Shown here in pieces: positions 25,325-33,594 of a DNA stretch of 41,705 nucleotides (the first letter of the stretch is position 1; each line of letters begins with the position of its first letter). Made by a program: the position numbers and the translations under genes. The notes beneath the pieces were generated by a model. The model made no database searches, was not told the DNA's origin, and saw only the letters and a list, made by a program, of their open reading frames with translations. The stretch is from an uncultured Erysipelotrichaceae bacterium (GTDB lineage: Bacteria > Bacillota_I > Bacilli_A > RF39 > UBA660). The DNA lies in assembly GCA_902778125.1 (NCBI GenBank), contig CACYWH010000014.1:1-41705 (forward strand), written 5' to 3'.

Positions 25325-25862
25325 CCCACTCAACTCCTTTTTTTAATACTAGTTTTTTATGCATTTCATCAATATATTTTTTTCTCTTTTCTAATTTATC
25401 TGGATGATGTGCTAATGCATCGCACTTTTGTATTTTTAATAACTTTAAACATAAATAATAGTCATTTACAATTTGTTCATTACTAATTGGAGTATCATGA
25501 TGTTCAATTAGATAACAGATATATTTTATATAGTCATCATCAAATCCTAACCTTTTTAATATTATCTTTGACATATTAGCTGATACTACTGCGTGATTTC
25601 TAAAATGTCTTACTTCTTCATCTTGATAAGAAAATGGTTTACCAATATCATGAAGTAATAAACATAACCTTATATCAAAATCATTTTCAGATAAGCTTAA
25701 TGCCAATAGAGTGTGATTCCATACATCTAAATGATGATGGGGATGATTATGCTCAAAGCCAATCATATTTTTAATTTCTGGAATAATTAATAATAAATCA
25801 TCCATATTATCATTTATAGATTTAACTATATCATCTGTTAATAGTATTTCTTGCAAAGACAT
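25317..25862 (-). CDS. HD-domain phosphohydrolase
   Basis: 181 residues. HD motif set: HHHLDVWNHT (42-51), LLLHDIGKP (68-76, His71/Asp72), HFRNHAVVSANM and IEHHDTP, as in tRNA-nucleotidyltransferase-type HD domains acting on phosphodiesters or nucleotides. The start follows the short ORF of copy C by 7 bases with no ribosome binding site of its own, so translation may depend on re-initiation after that peptide. Middle unit of the three-cassette array. Substrate unknown. Confidence 0.85.
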   Translation of the reverse strand: MSLQEILLTDDIVKSINDNMDDLLLIIPEIKNMIGFEHNHPHHHLDVWNHTLLALSLSENDFDIRLCLLLHDIGKPFSYQDEEVRHFRNHAVVSANMSKIILKRLGFDDDYIKYICYLIEHHDTPISNEQIVNDYYLCLKLLKIQKCDALAHHPDKLEKRKKYIDEMHKKLVLKKGVEWDE

Positions 25863-25869
25863 GTCTTAA

Positions 25870-25914
25870 CTAAATTGTTATCAACCAGTTTATATTAGTT
25901 TTATTTTCGTTCAT
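25870..25914 (-). repeat. Cassette-end repeat, copy C (short), with 14-codon ORF
   Basis: Only the first ~45 bp of the repeat are present. They encode MNENKTNINWLITI followed by a stop, with AAGGATG in the preceding gene end as ribosome binding site. The ~150-bp downstream part found in copies A and B is missing, and the HD gene starts at once. This copy keeps Trp where A and B have Cys, giving INW as in the INWYPGHM start of YlqF. Confidence 0.7.
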
Positions 25915-25919
25915 TTGGA

Positions 25920-26684
25920 TTACATCCTTGTTCTACTTAATATTTTAACAAATTTTTGAGGAATTTTTTCATTAACTTTTTCAATTAATTCACTATTAAT
26001 TCCATACATAGCTTCAGCCATACTTCCAACTATAGCACAGTTTGTATCTGTATCTCCACCCATCAATAATGTTTTTCTAATAGCATCTTCAAAACCATTT
26101 GAATTATACAGTGCATATAAACAATTCCCTATAGTTTCTTCACAAGTCGTATTAAATTTAGTAAATGGAATATATTTTATATCAATATTCATCATTTTAA
26201 ATATTTCATCTTTTGTATAGCCTTTTCTAGAATAATATATTATTAATGCCACCATGGTAGCTGAATCAATTGCTTCATTTGAATTATGTGAAGGTATAGT
26301 TGCAAGTCTTACATTTTCTATCACTTCTTTTTTGCTATCAAACATGTATCCTACAGGAGATATTCTCATCATAGCACCATTGCCATGACTAGTACCAACT
26401 ACATTTGATTTGCTCCATTTTATCAAGTTAGGTGAAAATGATGATTTAAAATATGGATTAAAATCAGGTTTATAGTCACTATATTCTTGAATATATTTTC
26501 GTAAATAATAATCATAATCTTTGTTATTAAGTATCGCATCCAGTATAGCAATAGTTAAAATTGTATCATCACTATAGAAAGCATTATCCTCAATTAAATT
26601 ACTCATTTGGACACTATGAATTTTTTTTAATTGATCAAATTCATATATACTACCCGCTAAATCTCCAACTATAGTTCCATACAT
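25920..26684 (-). CDS. ADP-ribosylglycohydrolase family protein (DraG-like)
   Basis: 254 residues. MYGTIVGDLAGSIYEFD at the start, FYSDDTILTIAI (36-47, metal-binding Asp39/Asp40/Thr41), GNGAMMRISPVG and a late MGGDTDTNCAIVGSMAEA: the binuclear-magnesium motifs of ADP-ribosylhydrolases. The family removes ADP-ribose from proteins, DNA or small molecules. GGAAGTGAT precedes the ATG, with an extended -10 promoter ~120 bp upstream. It lies next to a TIR-domain gene (TIR domains can make ADP-ribose products from NAD), a suggestive but unproven pairing. First unit of the repeat array. Confidence 0.92.
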   Translation of the reverse strand: MYGTIVGDLAGSIYEFDQLKKIHSVQMSNLIEDNAFYSDDTILTIAILDAILNNKDYDYYLRKYIQEYSDYKPDFNPYFKSSFSPNLIKWSKSNVVGTSHGNGAMMRISPVGYMFDSKKEVIENVRLATIPSHNSNEAIDSATMVALIIYYSRKGYTKDEIFKMMNIDIKYIPFTKFNTTCEETIGNCLYALYNSNGFEDAIRKTLLMGGDTDTNCAIVGSMAEAMYGINSELIEKVNEKIPQKFVKILSRTRM

Positions 26685-26802
26685 ATTATCACTTCCATAC
26701 TCAAATTATTTCTTATTATTAGGTGGCGTAATTTATTAATTTATATTTTTTGTTGAATCACCAATTAAAATAACTCCTTTTTATAATAAACTTTGCCAAT
26801 CA

Positions 26803-26811
26803 ATTATATCA
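26803..26811 (-). promoter_or_regulatory. Extended -10 promoter in the 26.7-26.9 kb gap
   Basis: TGATATAAT on the minus strand, TATAAT at 26803-26808, no clear -35. It gives the ADP-ribosylglycohydrolase gene a ~115-nt leader, which contains an AAAAGGAG followed by TTG codons but no convincing ORF. The rest of this 243-bp gap shows nothing else recognisable. Confidence 0.55.
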
Positions 26812-26927
26812 TGAAAAAATAAATTTCCTATCTATTTAATAATCACAATATCTTTTTTCCTATCAGTAGCCTATTACAAAATAGTTTGGAATTTTAAAAA
26901 CCTCCATTCTTTTAAATAAATTATTAA

Positions 26928-28004
26928 TCAGTTGATTTTTTTTAATTCCAAATAATCCTTTCCTTTTTTTATTATTTCTTTTTCATTATATTTTGGTACT
27001 TCATAGTATTCTTTTCCTAAAAGAACAATGAATTTACCATCTTTATAGTCACACAATCCATTTACATAAGCAATTATTTCAAAATCTTTATTTAATACAT
27101 AGCCAAAATTACTATGTGATTTAATAATATACTCATCATCATTAGTCATGGTAACAAAGTGATTGGTAGAACTATTAATATTCTTAACTGTTTTAATTAA
27201 ATCTTTATTTTTAGTATTATATATTTCTAATACATTATTTTTATAAACGATAAAGAGTAATTTTTGATCATCGGAATAGAACATATTTGTTACTAACCCT
27301 TTATTAGTAATATTGTATTCTTCTATTAATGAATCCTTTTCTTTACTTTCTAGAGTAGTTAATTTTCTTTCAGTAAAATCTATTTTTTGATAATCATTAT
27401 TTATTAACTTATTATATACTATAATCCTATTATCAGTAGATGAATATCCTAAATATCCAATACTTGTAAATAAAAATCCTGAATAGCGATTTAAATGTAA
27501 GTTAAAGTATCCTGAATTTTTCAAATTAAGGATCCATGAATAAATAGTATCAGAATTCTTTACCCATATAACATCTCCATCATAAGTAAAGATTAAATAG
27601 GTACCAGAATATGGTCTTATATATACTACGTTTCCAACTGCTATTTCTTCTAATATGGTTTTACCAGTTTTAAAATCTATTGTGAAGACATGTTCTCCTT
27701 TAGCAATCAATATTGTTCGATCATCTTTACCATTTGAAACAGTTGTTTCCATATCATTAGATAATCCTCTGTATACTTTTTGATAGTTTATTTTACCTAT
27801 TTTAAAATTATAATTTGTTAATACTGTATTAGATACTAAATTACTAACATATTCAGTTGCTAATACTATAACACTATCACCAACTATAGACATTTTTTTA
27901 ATATTATAAGCATTAATTTTTATACTATTAATAACCTTATTCTTTTTAATATTATATGTCATTAATGTGATTTCATTGGTATAAGTATTATTATCAGATG
28001 CTTT
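26928..28004 (-). pseudogene. Propeller half of TIR protein, out of frame
   Basis: About 358 open codons, with no good start or ribosome binding site for the internal ATG at 27962. Repeating beta-strand units (ITLMTYNIKKNKVINSI, VLEIYNTKNKDLIKTV, YVLNKDFEIIAYVNG) continue the beta-propeller begun in the upstream frame. The two frames overlap only at 27994-28004, where the minus strand has a five-A run. One A fewer joins them as FAIK-ASDNNTYTNEITLMTY. So this is the C-terminal half of one ~800-residue TIR-TM-propeller protein broken by a single base, or read by +1 slippage. Confidence 0.8.
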
Positions 28005-29367
28005 TTATCGCAAATATTAAATTTTCTTCCTTTTCATCGAAATAATGATTATTTGTAATAATTTTCATTCCTTTAGGGACATTATAAGTATCTACTACTG
28101 TGTAATTCTCAGTTTCATAAATATCTATTTTTTCATAATCATATACTTCTAGATATTTACCATTATCACTAGCATTTAATGAACATCCATATTCTTTAAT
28201 TTTTATTTCTTTAATAGTTTTTCCTTCAAGATTATCAACTACTATTTTCTTATCAAAAACACCATTATCAACTATATATGCAAAACCTTTTTTACCAATA
28301 AATGTTGATTGCTCTTCTAAATCAACATAAGAATCTTTTTTTATTGTTTTAATTCTTTTTTCATTTTCTAAATTCCATAAAACCAATTCTCCAGAATTAT
28401 CCGTTGATAATAAATATTTGCCCTCTATATCTTTTCTAATGCTATCGATTACTCCTTTAGTTTCTAATTGTGATATAGCACTATAAGTACTAGGCTGAAC
28501 ATTATAAACGCCTAAGCTTTGAGTTAAGGTATAAATGCCTTTAGCTGTAACTGGAAGAGAATTACCATTATAACTGGTTACTGATTGATATGCTTTTTCT
28601 ATTGCACCATCACGATTATCGTTGTTATATAGTGATGATGCTTCACTTGCCAAATTCATTGATTGATCATATTTTAATTGCTTATTTGATGAATAAATTT
28701 TTGAAAACAACATAAAACTATATATTGCAAAAATACAACTAGCAATAGCAATTATTTTAAAAATATTTGCTTTTCTTTTTAATTCACGTTCTTCATGTCT
28801 TCTTTTAATATCATCGTAATCTAAGTTATACATTGGGGCGATAGCCCTTATTAATTCTTTCTTTAAATTAGCTCGTATTTCTTTTTTATCTTTACCTCTT
28901 ACATCCATAGCAAGTGGTTCACAAGGAATTTTCTTAATTCGCTTTTTACCAGTTTTGGTAATAATATTTTCTTCGTGATATCTTAATATTTCCGGAAATG
29001 ACTCATCTGGCTCCCCTTCAACTAAAACACAAAGAATACTATTTCTCCCATGCATTTTAATATAACTTTCAATTTCTTTTTTACACCATTTAGATTCTTT
29101 TAATCTAGGTGAACAAATTACAATTAAATACTTTGATTCTTTTAATGCTTCAATAATTGGATTTTCAAGATTGGATGACAATGGCAACTCTTCTTGATCA
29201 CGAAATACTCTACGAAAATTATTATCTGTAATTTTATATTTTTCTACAACAGATGCAGGCATTTTATATGTTTCAATTAATCGATGCAAGTTCTCTGCAA
29301 CATATTTATCCAAATCACTATGACGATAACTTATAAAAGCATTATATTTAAAATTTTTACTATCCAT
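27994..29367 (-). CDS. TIR domain / transmembrane / WD40-like protein, N-terminal part
   Basis: 457 residues before the frameshift stop. TIR domain (1-140): YNAFISYRHSD, FRDQEELPLSS, LIVICSPRLKESKWCKKEIESYI, where Glu98 matches the catalytic glutamate of TIR NADases. Linker to ~200, one membrane helix (about 205-225), then repeat units and the start of a propeller (SGELVLWNLENEKRIKTI). Firmicutes carry such TIR-TM-WD40 genes. Some TIR proteins act in anti-phage defence by consuming NAD, and a role here is inferred only. The TIR would face the cytosol and the propeller the outside. AAAGGAAAGGG precedes the ATG. Neighbour of an ADP-ribosylglycohydrolase and of membrane-anchored wall enzymes. 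Confidence 0.88.
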   Translation of the reverse strand: MDSKNFKYNAFISYRHSDLDKYVAENLHRLIETYKMPASVVEKYKITDNNFRRVFRDQEELPLSSNLENPIIEALKESKYLIVICSPRLKESKWCKKEIESYIKMHGRNSILCVLVEGEPDESFPEILRYHEENIITKTGKKRIKKIPCEPLAMDVRGKDKKEIRANLKKELIRAIAPMYNLDYDDIKRRHEERELKRKANIFKIIAIASCIFAIYSFMLFSKIYSSNKQLKYDQSMNLASEASSLYNNDNRDGAIEKAYQSVTSYNGNSLPVTAKGIYTLTQSLGVYNVQPSTYSAISQLETKGVIDSIRKDIEGKYLLSTDNSGELVLWNLENEKRIKTIKKDSYVDLEEQSTFIGKKGFAYIVDNGVFDKKIVVDNLEGKTIKEIKIKEYGCSLNASDNGKYLEVYDYEKIDIYETENYTVVDTYNVPKGMKIITNNHYFDEKEENLIFAIKSI

Positions 29368-29417
29368 ATATACCCTTTCCTTTTATTATTCAATTTTATC
29401 TTTTAAAAATTTAATAA

Positions 29418-31178
29418 TTATTTATTAGTCAAAATACAATTTTTAACTTTGTTATAAATATATTTATAACCTGAGTTAGTATAATGAATTCCATCTTCTT
29501 GAATATAATTATATTTATCCCATCTTTCAAGTGGTAATGCATTATATACATCGCAATAATGAATGTTACTTCTAATGCTTTGAAGTCTATTCATACATGT
29601 ATTTTGCATGTAATTATTAAACTCTAATATATCACTGTTTTTTACATTTTTACTTTTATTATCATCAACTGGATTGACTGAAACAATATATATATCATCA
29701 TCATTTTTCATATTGTTGGCTAGCTTTAAATATCCATCACAATATTCTGAATAATTATTAATATCATTAATTCCATAATTTAGTACTATTGTATTTTTTT
29801 CATTTTTAGACATTGTATCTACAGCTTTATTTATTTGATCATTAAAGTACATATCATGTGTAGTTTTATATCTTGCTATGACATTTTCCTTATCTTTGTT
29901 TAAATTTATTTTTTTACTTAAGACTTTATATGCAAATGTTCTACCATCTCCCATATATATAGTAGGATTTAAAACATCTGAATTTTGTATTCCAATATTA
30001 CCAGTTTCTAAATTTCTACAGTCATAAACTCTAGCAGTTTTATAAAAACGTGAATCATCATTTCCACTCTTAATTACATCTTCTAATATTGTTTGATAAT
30101 CCATTCCCTCTTTACCAGCTTTTTCAATTGCTTGTTCTATTCCAGTATAACTATGATAACGGGCATCTGTTGTTTCACCAGTATCTTCATTAGCTAAAAC
30201 AAGATACTTTGTAACATCAACAGCATCATCAATTTCTGACTTATATTTACCACTATCATATTTAGACCTTCTTTGCGAACTTCTATAATTTTGTGCACAT
30301 GATCCTGCTGAATATGTTATTTCAGCACCAGTAAGAGGATCTTTGAGAGCTCTTAATGCATAATGTACAGTATTATGAAGAATAACAGTTTTGTATATTA
30401 TCATAAATGCATACCTAGATTCTGGCGCAACTTCAATCTTTTCCTCTCCAAAAAACACACCTTTTTGATATTCAAACAAAGAAATGGTTTCACGCGCTTT
30501 TGCATTACCAGCAGATAATTCAACAGCTCCGCCTGGTAGTTCAACTTCAGGATTTGGGTATCTATGTTCTTCATTTAGACATGTTTGTAATCTGATTTTA
30601 ACTTCTTCTTGATTTAAAACCCATTTACATGCCTCAATCAAGTCTTCTTGAGGAACTATATCCATGCCTAATCCAGTTGTTGATCCTTCATCATTTTTTC
30701 TAAATTCATCTATTAGGCCTTTCATTTCTTCCAACCTTTTTGCAAATGATTCTCTTTTTTCACTATCTTTTACATGCGTTAAATATTTTTTAGCTGCAAT
30801 ATAATCATTTATATCTAATGTTTCTTCAGTTTTAAGAACTAATTTCTCAATTTTTTCATCATATAATTCTTGTATTTGATTTTCTGAAATATATTCTAAA
30901 CAAGTACTATAATCATTATTAGGAAACGCTAGTGAAACCAAAATATTTATTACTGGGGGTACTACAAATATTAATGCAGCTGCTATTATACTTGGCACTG
31001 CTTTCTTTTTTATAGATGCTATTGCATCTTCATTTCCCTTTGTACTTGCCTGTATAAATTTAAACACAAGTGAAAAAAGTAGTATTATTGGTACCACTAT
31101 TCTTAATATATTAATAATTTTTACAATTATATTCATTACAATCATTGATTGTGGAGTATCACATATTCCTAATATCAT
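29418..31178 (-). CDS. TrbC-like anchor fused to SpoIID-like and SGNH hydrolase domains
   Basis: 586 residues. 1-90: two hydrophobic helices (NIIVKIINILRIVVPIILLF; SIIAAALIFVVPPVINILVS) with a basic loop, as in TrbC/VirB2-type proteins. 95-160: charged coiled segment. About 200-395: a stretch resembling SpoIID lytic transglycosylases (FEYQKGVFFGEEKI ... TGIEQAIEKAGKEGMDYQTIL), moderate confidence. 404-586: SGNH/GDSL-type esterase with NYGIND (467-472) and DGIHYTNSGY (Asp562, His565). Block I reads GDGRT (410-414), so the nucleophilic Ser is Gly. Start at 31178 fits both ribosome binding site and the paralogue at 34.2-35.2 kb; the GTG at 31187 is rejected. Probably a membrane-tethered peptidoglycan-modifying enzyme. 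Confidence 0.75.
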   Translation of the reverse strand: MILGICDTPQSMIVMNIIVKIINILRIVVPIILLFSLVFKFIQASTKGNEDAIASIKKKAVPSIIAAALIFVVPPVINILVSLAFPNNDYSTCLEYISENQIQELYDEKIEKLVLKTEETLDINDYIAAKKYLTHVKDSEKRESFAKRLEEMKGLIDEFRKNDEGSTTGLGMDIVPQEDLIEACKWVLNQEEVKIRLQTCLNEEHRYPNPEVELPGGAVELSAGNAKARETISLFEYQKGVFFGEEKIEVAPESRYAFMIIYKTVILHNTVHYALRALKDPLTGAEITYSAGSCAQNYRSSQRRSKYDSGKYKSEIDDAVDVTKYLVLANEDTGETTDARYHSYTGIEQAIEKAGKEGMDYQTILEDVIKSGNDDSRFYKTARVYDCRNLETGNIGIQNSDVLNPTIYMGDGRTFAYKVLSKKINLNKDKENVIARYKTTHDMYFNDQINKAVDTMSKNEKNTIVLNYGINDINNYSEYCDGYLKLANNMKNDDDIYIVSVNPVDDNKSKNVKNSDILEFNNYMQNTCMNRLQSIRSNIHYCDVYNALPLERWDKYNYIQEDGIHYTNSGYKYIYNKVKNCILTNK

Positions 31179-31213
31179 ATGTTTCACCTCAATTATAATT
31201 TTAACATTTTTTT

Positions 31214-31271
31214 AACTATAAGTATAGTTGTCAATTGAACAGACTAGATTATCTACTATAGTTATCAAATT
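31214..31271 (-). promoter_or_regulatory. Operator-like repeats before the SpoIID/SGNH gene
   Basis: A perfect inverted repeat AACTATA-AG-TATAGTT (31214-31229) lies 36 bp before the start codon, next to a TGTTAAAAT extended -10 box. TATAGTTGTCAATT (31223) is repeated as TATAGTTATCAAATT (31257) about 34 bp away, in phase on the helix. This suggests a regulator binding site. No regulator gene is adjacent. Confidence 0.4.
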
Positions 31272-32041
31272 AAATTTTCAAACAATTTAATAATAATTTT
31301 AGGAATTATTTTATATTTTGATTTACGTTTGTTTTCGGAATCATTTTTATCCCTTCCACTATATAATGATTTATTAAGTATAGTATTATCAGATACACAA
31401 AGTAAACTAGTTATATTAATATCTAATAAATTGCCACACTTAAATAAACAGGCTGTTTCCATCTCAATTGTTTTAGATCCAGACTCTAATATTTTATCTA
31501 TATGATAAAATTGAGCAAATATAGTATCCACGCTAAAATTAAGTACATAATGATATTTAATTCTTTCTTCATTTAATACTTTAATCATAGAATCAGTAAT
31601 TTCTTTTGAAGGGTATTCTTTTTTTAAAAACTCATCTTCTAAATTTTTATTCAAATATCTTGATGCTCCATCACCGCAAATAGAACATTTTGGAACAATA
31701 ATATCACCAATTTTAATGTTTTTATTTAATGATCCACAGGAACCTATAAATATTAAATTTTTACATTTAGTAATTCCCAATGGTAAAACGTTATCCATTA
31801 TTGTAGGAGCTCCAACACCTTTTAACTCAATATAAGAAAATGATGTTTTATCACCATAAAAATTAAATATTTTTTCATTTATTTGTTCAACCTTGAAGTC
31901 TTCACCTTCGAATATGTCATGACTCCACCATGGAGCAATTACAACATTTTCAAGAATTCTATCATACCCATTTCTTGAAATAATATCTGAACTTTTAGTG
32001 CCATATTTTAAATGAGAATTTAATAAATCGTTATAATTCAT
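31265..32041 (-). CDS. Purine/uridine nucleoside phosphorylase family protein
   Basis: 258 residues of the PNP/UDP phosphorylase fold: LIFIGSCGSLNKNIKIGDIIVP (97-118, phosphate/ribose site), KTIEMETACLF (the MET motif near 195) and LLCVSDNT (base-site Asp). Such enzymes cleave nucleosides with phosphate to base and ribose-1-phosphate; nucleosidases share the fold, so the exact substrate is open. AAAGGAG precedes the ATG. It follows the 32.1-32.5 kb gene by 25 bp. Related folds occur as effectors in some defence systems, but here salvage is the simpler reading. Confidence 0.88.
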   Translation of the reverse strand: MNYNDLLNSHLKYGTKSSDIISRNGYDRILENVVIAPWWSHDIFEGEDFKVEQINEKIFNFYGDKTSFSYIELKGVGAPTIMDNVLPLGITKCKNLIFIGSCGSLNKNIKIGDIIVPKCSICGDGASRYLNKNLEDEFLKKEYPSKEITDSMIKVLNEERIKYHYVLNFSVDTIFAQFYHIDKILESGSKTIEMETACLFKCGNLLDINITSLLCVSDNTILNKSLYSGRDKNDSENKRKSKYKIIPKIIIKLFENLI

Positions 32042-32066
32042 ACTATTTCTCCTTTAATACATTTGA

Positions 32067-32546
32067 TTAATTATTATTTAAATATTTTCTTTTATATTCA
32101 GGACATACAAAATCTTCAAAATTTGTTTTGTAATATTCTGTTTTAATTACTCTTTTACATTTTAACCATTCAATAGTGTTTTCATATTCTTCATCACTAT
32201 AATTTTTACACTTTATATAAACATCTGCATTCCATTTATCATCTTTAACATATCCATATATTGCTGCTTTACAATAACTTTTGTTATCAATATCTAGTAA
32301 AATGTTTTTATCAGCACCTCTATATAAAGGATTGGTAATATCATCATCATATAAGTATTCTTCTTTACGATCTAAACTTTCTGTTAAAGTTAGATATTCT
32401 ATTGCTTCCTTTTTAACACTTTCTCTAATTTCTTCATATCTTTTAACTTGATTTAATAGTTTTACACGATTGAAATACCAAACAGAAAATAAAGTGCCAA
32501 TAAAAACTGTAAATATTGTTATACATATTATTATTACTTTTTTCAT
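32067..32546 (-). CDS. Membrane-anchored hypothetical protein
   Basis: 159 residues. An N-terminal helix (3-25, MKKVIIICITIFTVFIGTLF) with basic N-terminus leaves the rest outside: a helical segment (QVKRYEEIRESVKKEAIEYL) then a small domain (CKAAIYGYVKDDKWNADVYI, later C residues near 125-150). Four cysteines outside the membrane may pair. I do not recognise the family. GAAGGGGAG precedes the ATG. Likely co-transcribed with the nucleoside phosphorylase. Confidence 0.7.
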   Translation of the reverse strand: MKKVIIICITIFTVFIGTLFSVWYFNRVKLLNQVKRYEEIRESVKKEAIEYLTLTESLDRKEEYLYDDDITNPLYRGADKNILLDIDNKSYCKAAIYGYVKDDKWNADVYIKCKNYSDEEYENTIEWLKCKRVIKTEYYKTNFEDFVCPEYKRKYLNNN

Positions 32547-32620
32547 ACTTTTCTCCCCTTCACAACTTACTACTTAGCTTAATGAGTAAATATATTTCTG
32601 ACAATATTAAAATTCACTAA

Positions 32621-33100
32621 TTATAATTCTATATTAATTTTTCTTCCTTTTAATTCATATTTAGTATATTTTACCCCACACTTATCAAGCATTTTTTTAG
32701 ATGCAATATTACTTGGAGTACCATCATATTTATCACTTAAATATACAAGTTCTTTTATACCAGATTGAATTATTGCTTTAGCACATTCATTGCATGGAAA
32801 TAATGTAACAAATATTTTACAATCTCTTACTGGAGTTCTTGAATTTAATATTGCATTTAATTCTGAATGACAGACATATGCATATTTGGTATCTAAAAAG
32901 TCTCCTTCTCTTTCCCAAGTCATATCTTTATCATCATCGTAACCAATTGGTGCTCCATTATATCCTACTGAAATTATTTTATTGCTATTATCAACTATAC
33001 AAGCTCCTACTTGACTATTAGGATCCTTACTTCTTTGTGCAGACATTATCGCAAGTCCCATAAAATATTCATCCCATGTTAAATAATCTTTTCTTTTCAT
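32621..33100 (-). CDS. comEB: Deoxycytidylate (dCMP) deaminase
   Basis: 159 residues. Zinc deaminase motifs CHSELNAIL (His78/Glu80) and PCNEC (Cys103/Cys106); N-terminal WDEYFMGLAIMSAQRSKDPNSQVGA is typical of dCMP deaminases. Makes dUMP for thymidylate synthesis. It starts 3 bp after the HD gene, with AAAGGAG inside that gene's end, so the two are an operon. Phage-defence deaminases share the fold but carry extra NTPase domains, absent here. Confidence 0.93.
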   Translation of the reverse strand: MKRKDYLTWDEYFMGLAIMSAQRSKDPNSQVGACIVDNSNKIISVGYNGAPIGYDDDKDMTWEREGDFLDTKYAYVCHSELNAILNSRTPVRDCKIFVTLFPCNECAKAIIQSGIKELVYLSDKYDGTPSNIASKKMLDKCGVKYTKYELKGRKINIEL

Positions 33101-33103
33101 ATA

Positions 33104-33532
33104 TTACTCCTTTTCCAAATATTCTATCGCTTTAGAATATTTTCCTTTTCTTTCTATATCTTCGGGTGTTACTTTTTCTAAACGTGTTATATCTGAATTA
33201 TGATTCAAATCTGCAAGTTTAACTTTTCTAGCTATATTATTATTTTTTATTGTTTTTATGTATTCCATATAATCAATATCTTTATTATGCGTTAATAGCT
33301 TTAAAGCATCAATTATTTTCTTTGGAAACTCTTTTTCTAGTTCTTCCATAGTGACAGTGGTATCTTCAACAACATCATGTAATAATGCAACAATACATTC
33401 TTCTTCACTATCCATTTGCTCAGCTAAATGAATTGGATGATAAATATATGGAACATTAGATTTATCAAATTGATTATGATGAGCATTATAAGCAATAATC
33501 ATAGCTTTTCTAGTTAAATTAGTATTTATCAT
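33104..33532 (-). CDS. RelA/SpoT-type HD hydrolase (small)
   Basis: 142 residues. HD motifs in the RelA/SpoT order: VPYIYHPIHLAEQM, CIVALLHDVVEDTTVT, then ARKVKLADLNHN. This is the stand-alone hydrolase half (MESH1-like) without synthetase or TGS domains. It could cleave (p)ppGpp or a related nucleotide. Start at 33532 chosen for GAGAGGTG upstream; the longer frame starts in the promoter region. First gene of the operon with dCMP deaminase. Confidence 0.88.
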   Translation of the reverse strand: MINTNLTRKAMIIAYNAHHNQFDKSNVPYIYHPIHLAEQMDSEEECIVALLHDVVEDTTVTMEELEKEFPKKIIDALKLLTHNKDIDYMEYIKTIKNNNIARKVKLADLNHNSDITRLEKVTPEDIERKGKYSKAIEYLEKE

Positions 33533-33557
33533 TTTACACCTCTCTAATACCAAAATT

Positions 33558-33566
33558 ATTATAACA
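33558..33566 (-). promoter_or_regulatory. Extended -10 promoter of HD-deaminase operon
   Basis: TGTTATAAT on the minus strand (TATAAT 33558-33563), immediately after the upstream terminator. No -35 consensus. Confidence 0.65.
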
Positions 33567-33567
33567 T

Positions 33568-33594
33568 AAAAGAAGTGACTTTTTATTCACTTCT
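33568..33594 (-). terminator. Terminator after the lipoprotein gene
   Basis: AGAAGTGA / TCACTTCT stem, 8-base loop containing the gene's stop codon, then a short T tract (TTTAT) on the minus strand. Confidence 0.65.

Noticed and set aside
26928-27962. Independent propeller gene starting at 27962
   Set aside because: No ribosome binding site, and the repeats continue directly from the TIR frame, so it is half of one gene.
32621-33100. Anti-phage dCTP deaminase
   Set aside because: Motifs and length fit an ordinary dCMP deaminase and there is no attached NTPase domain.
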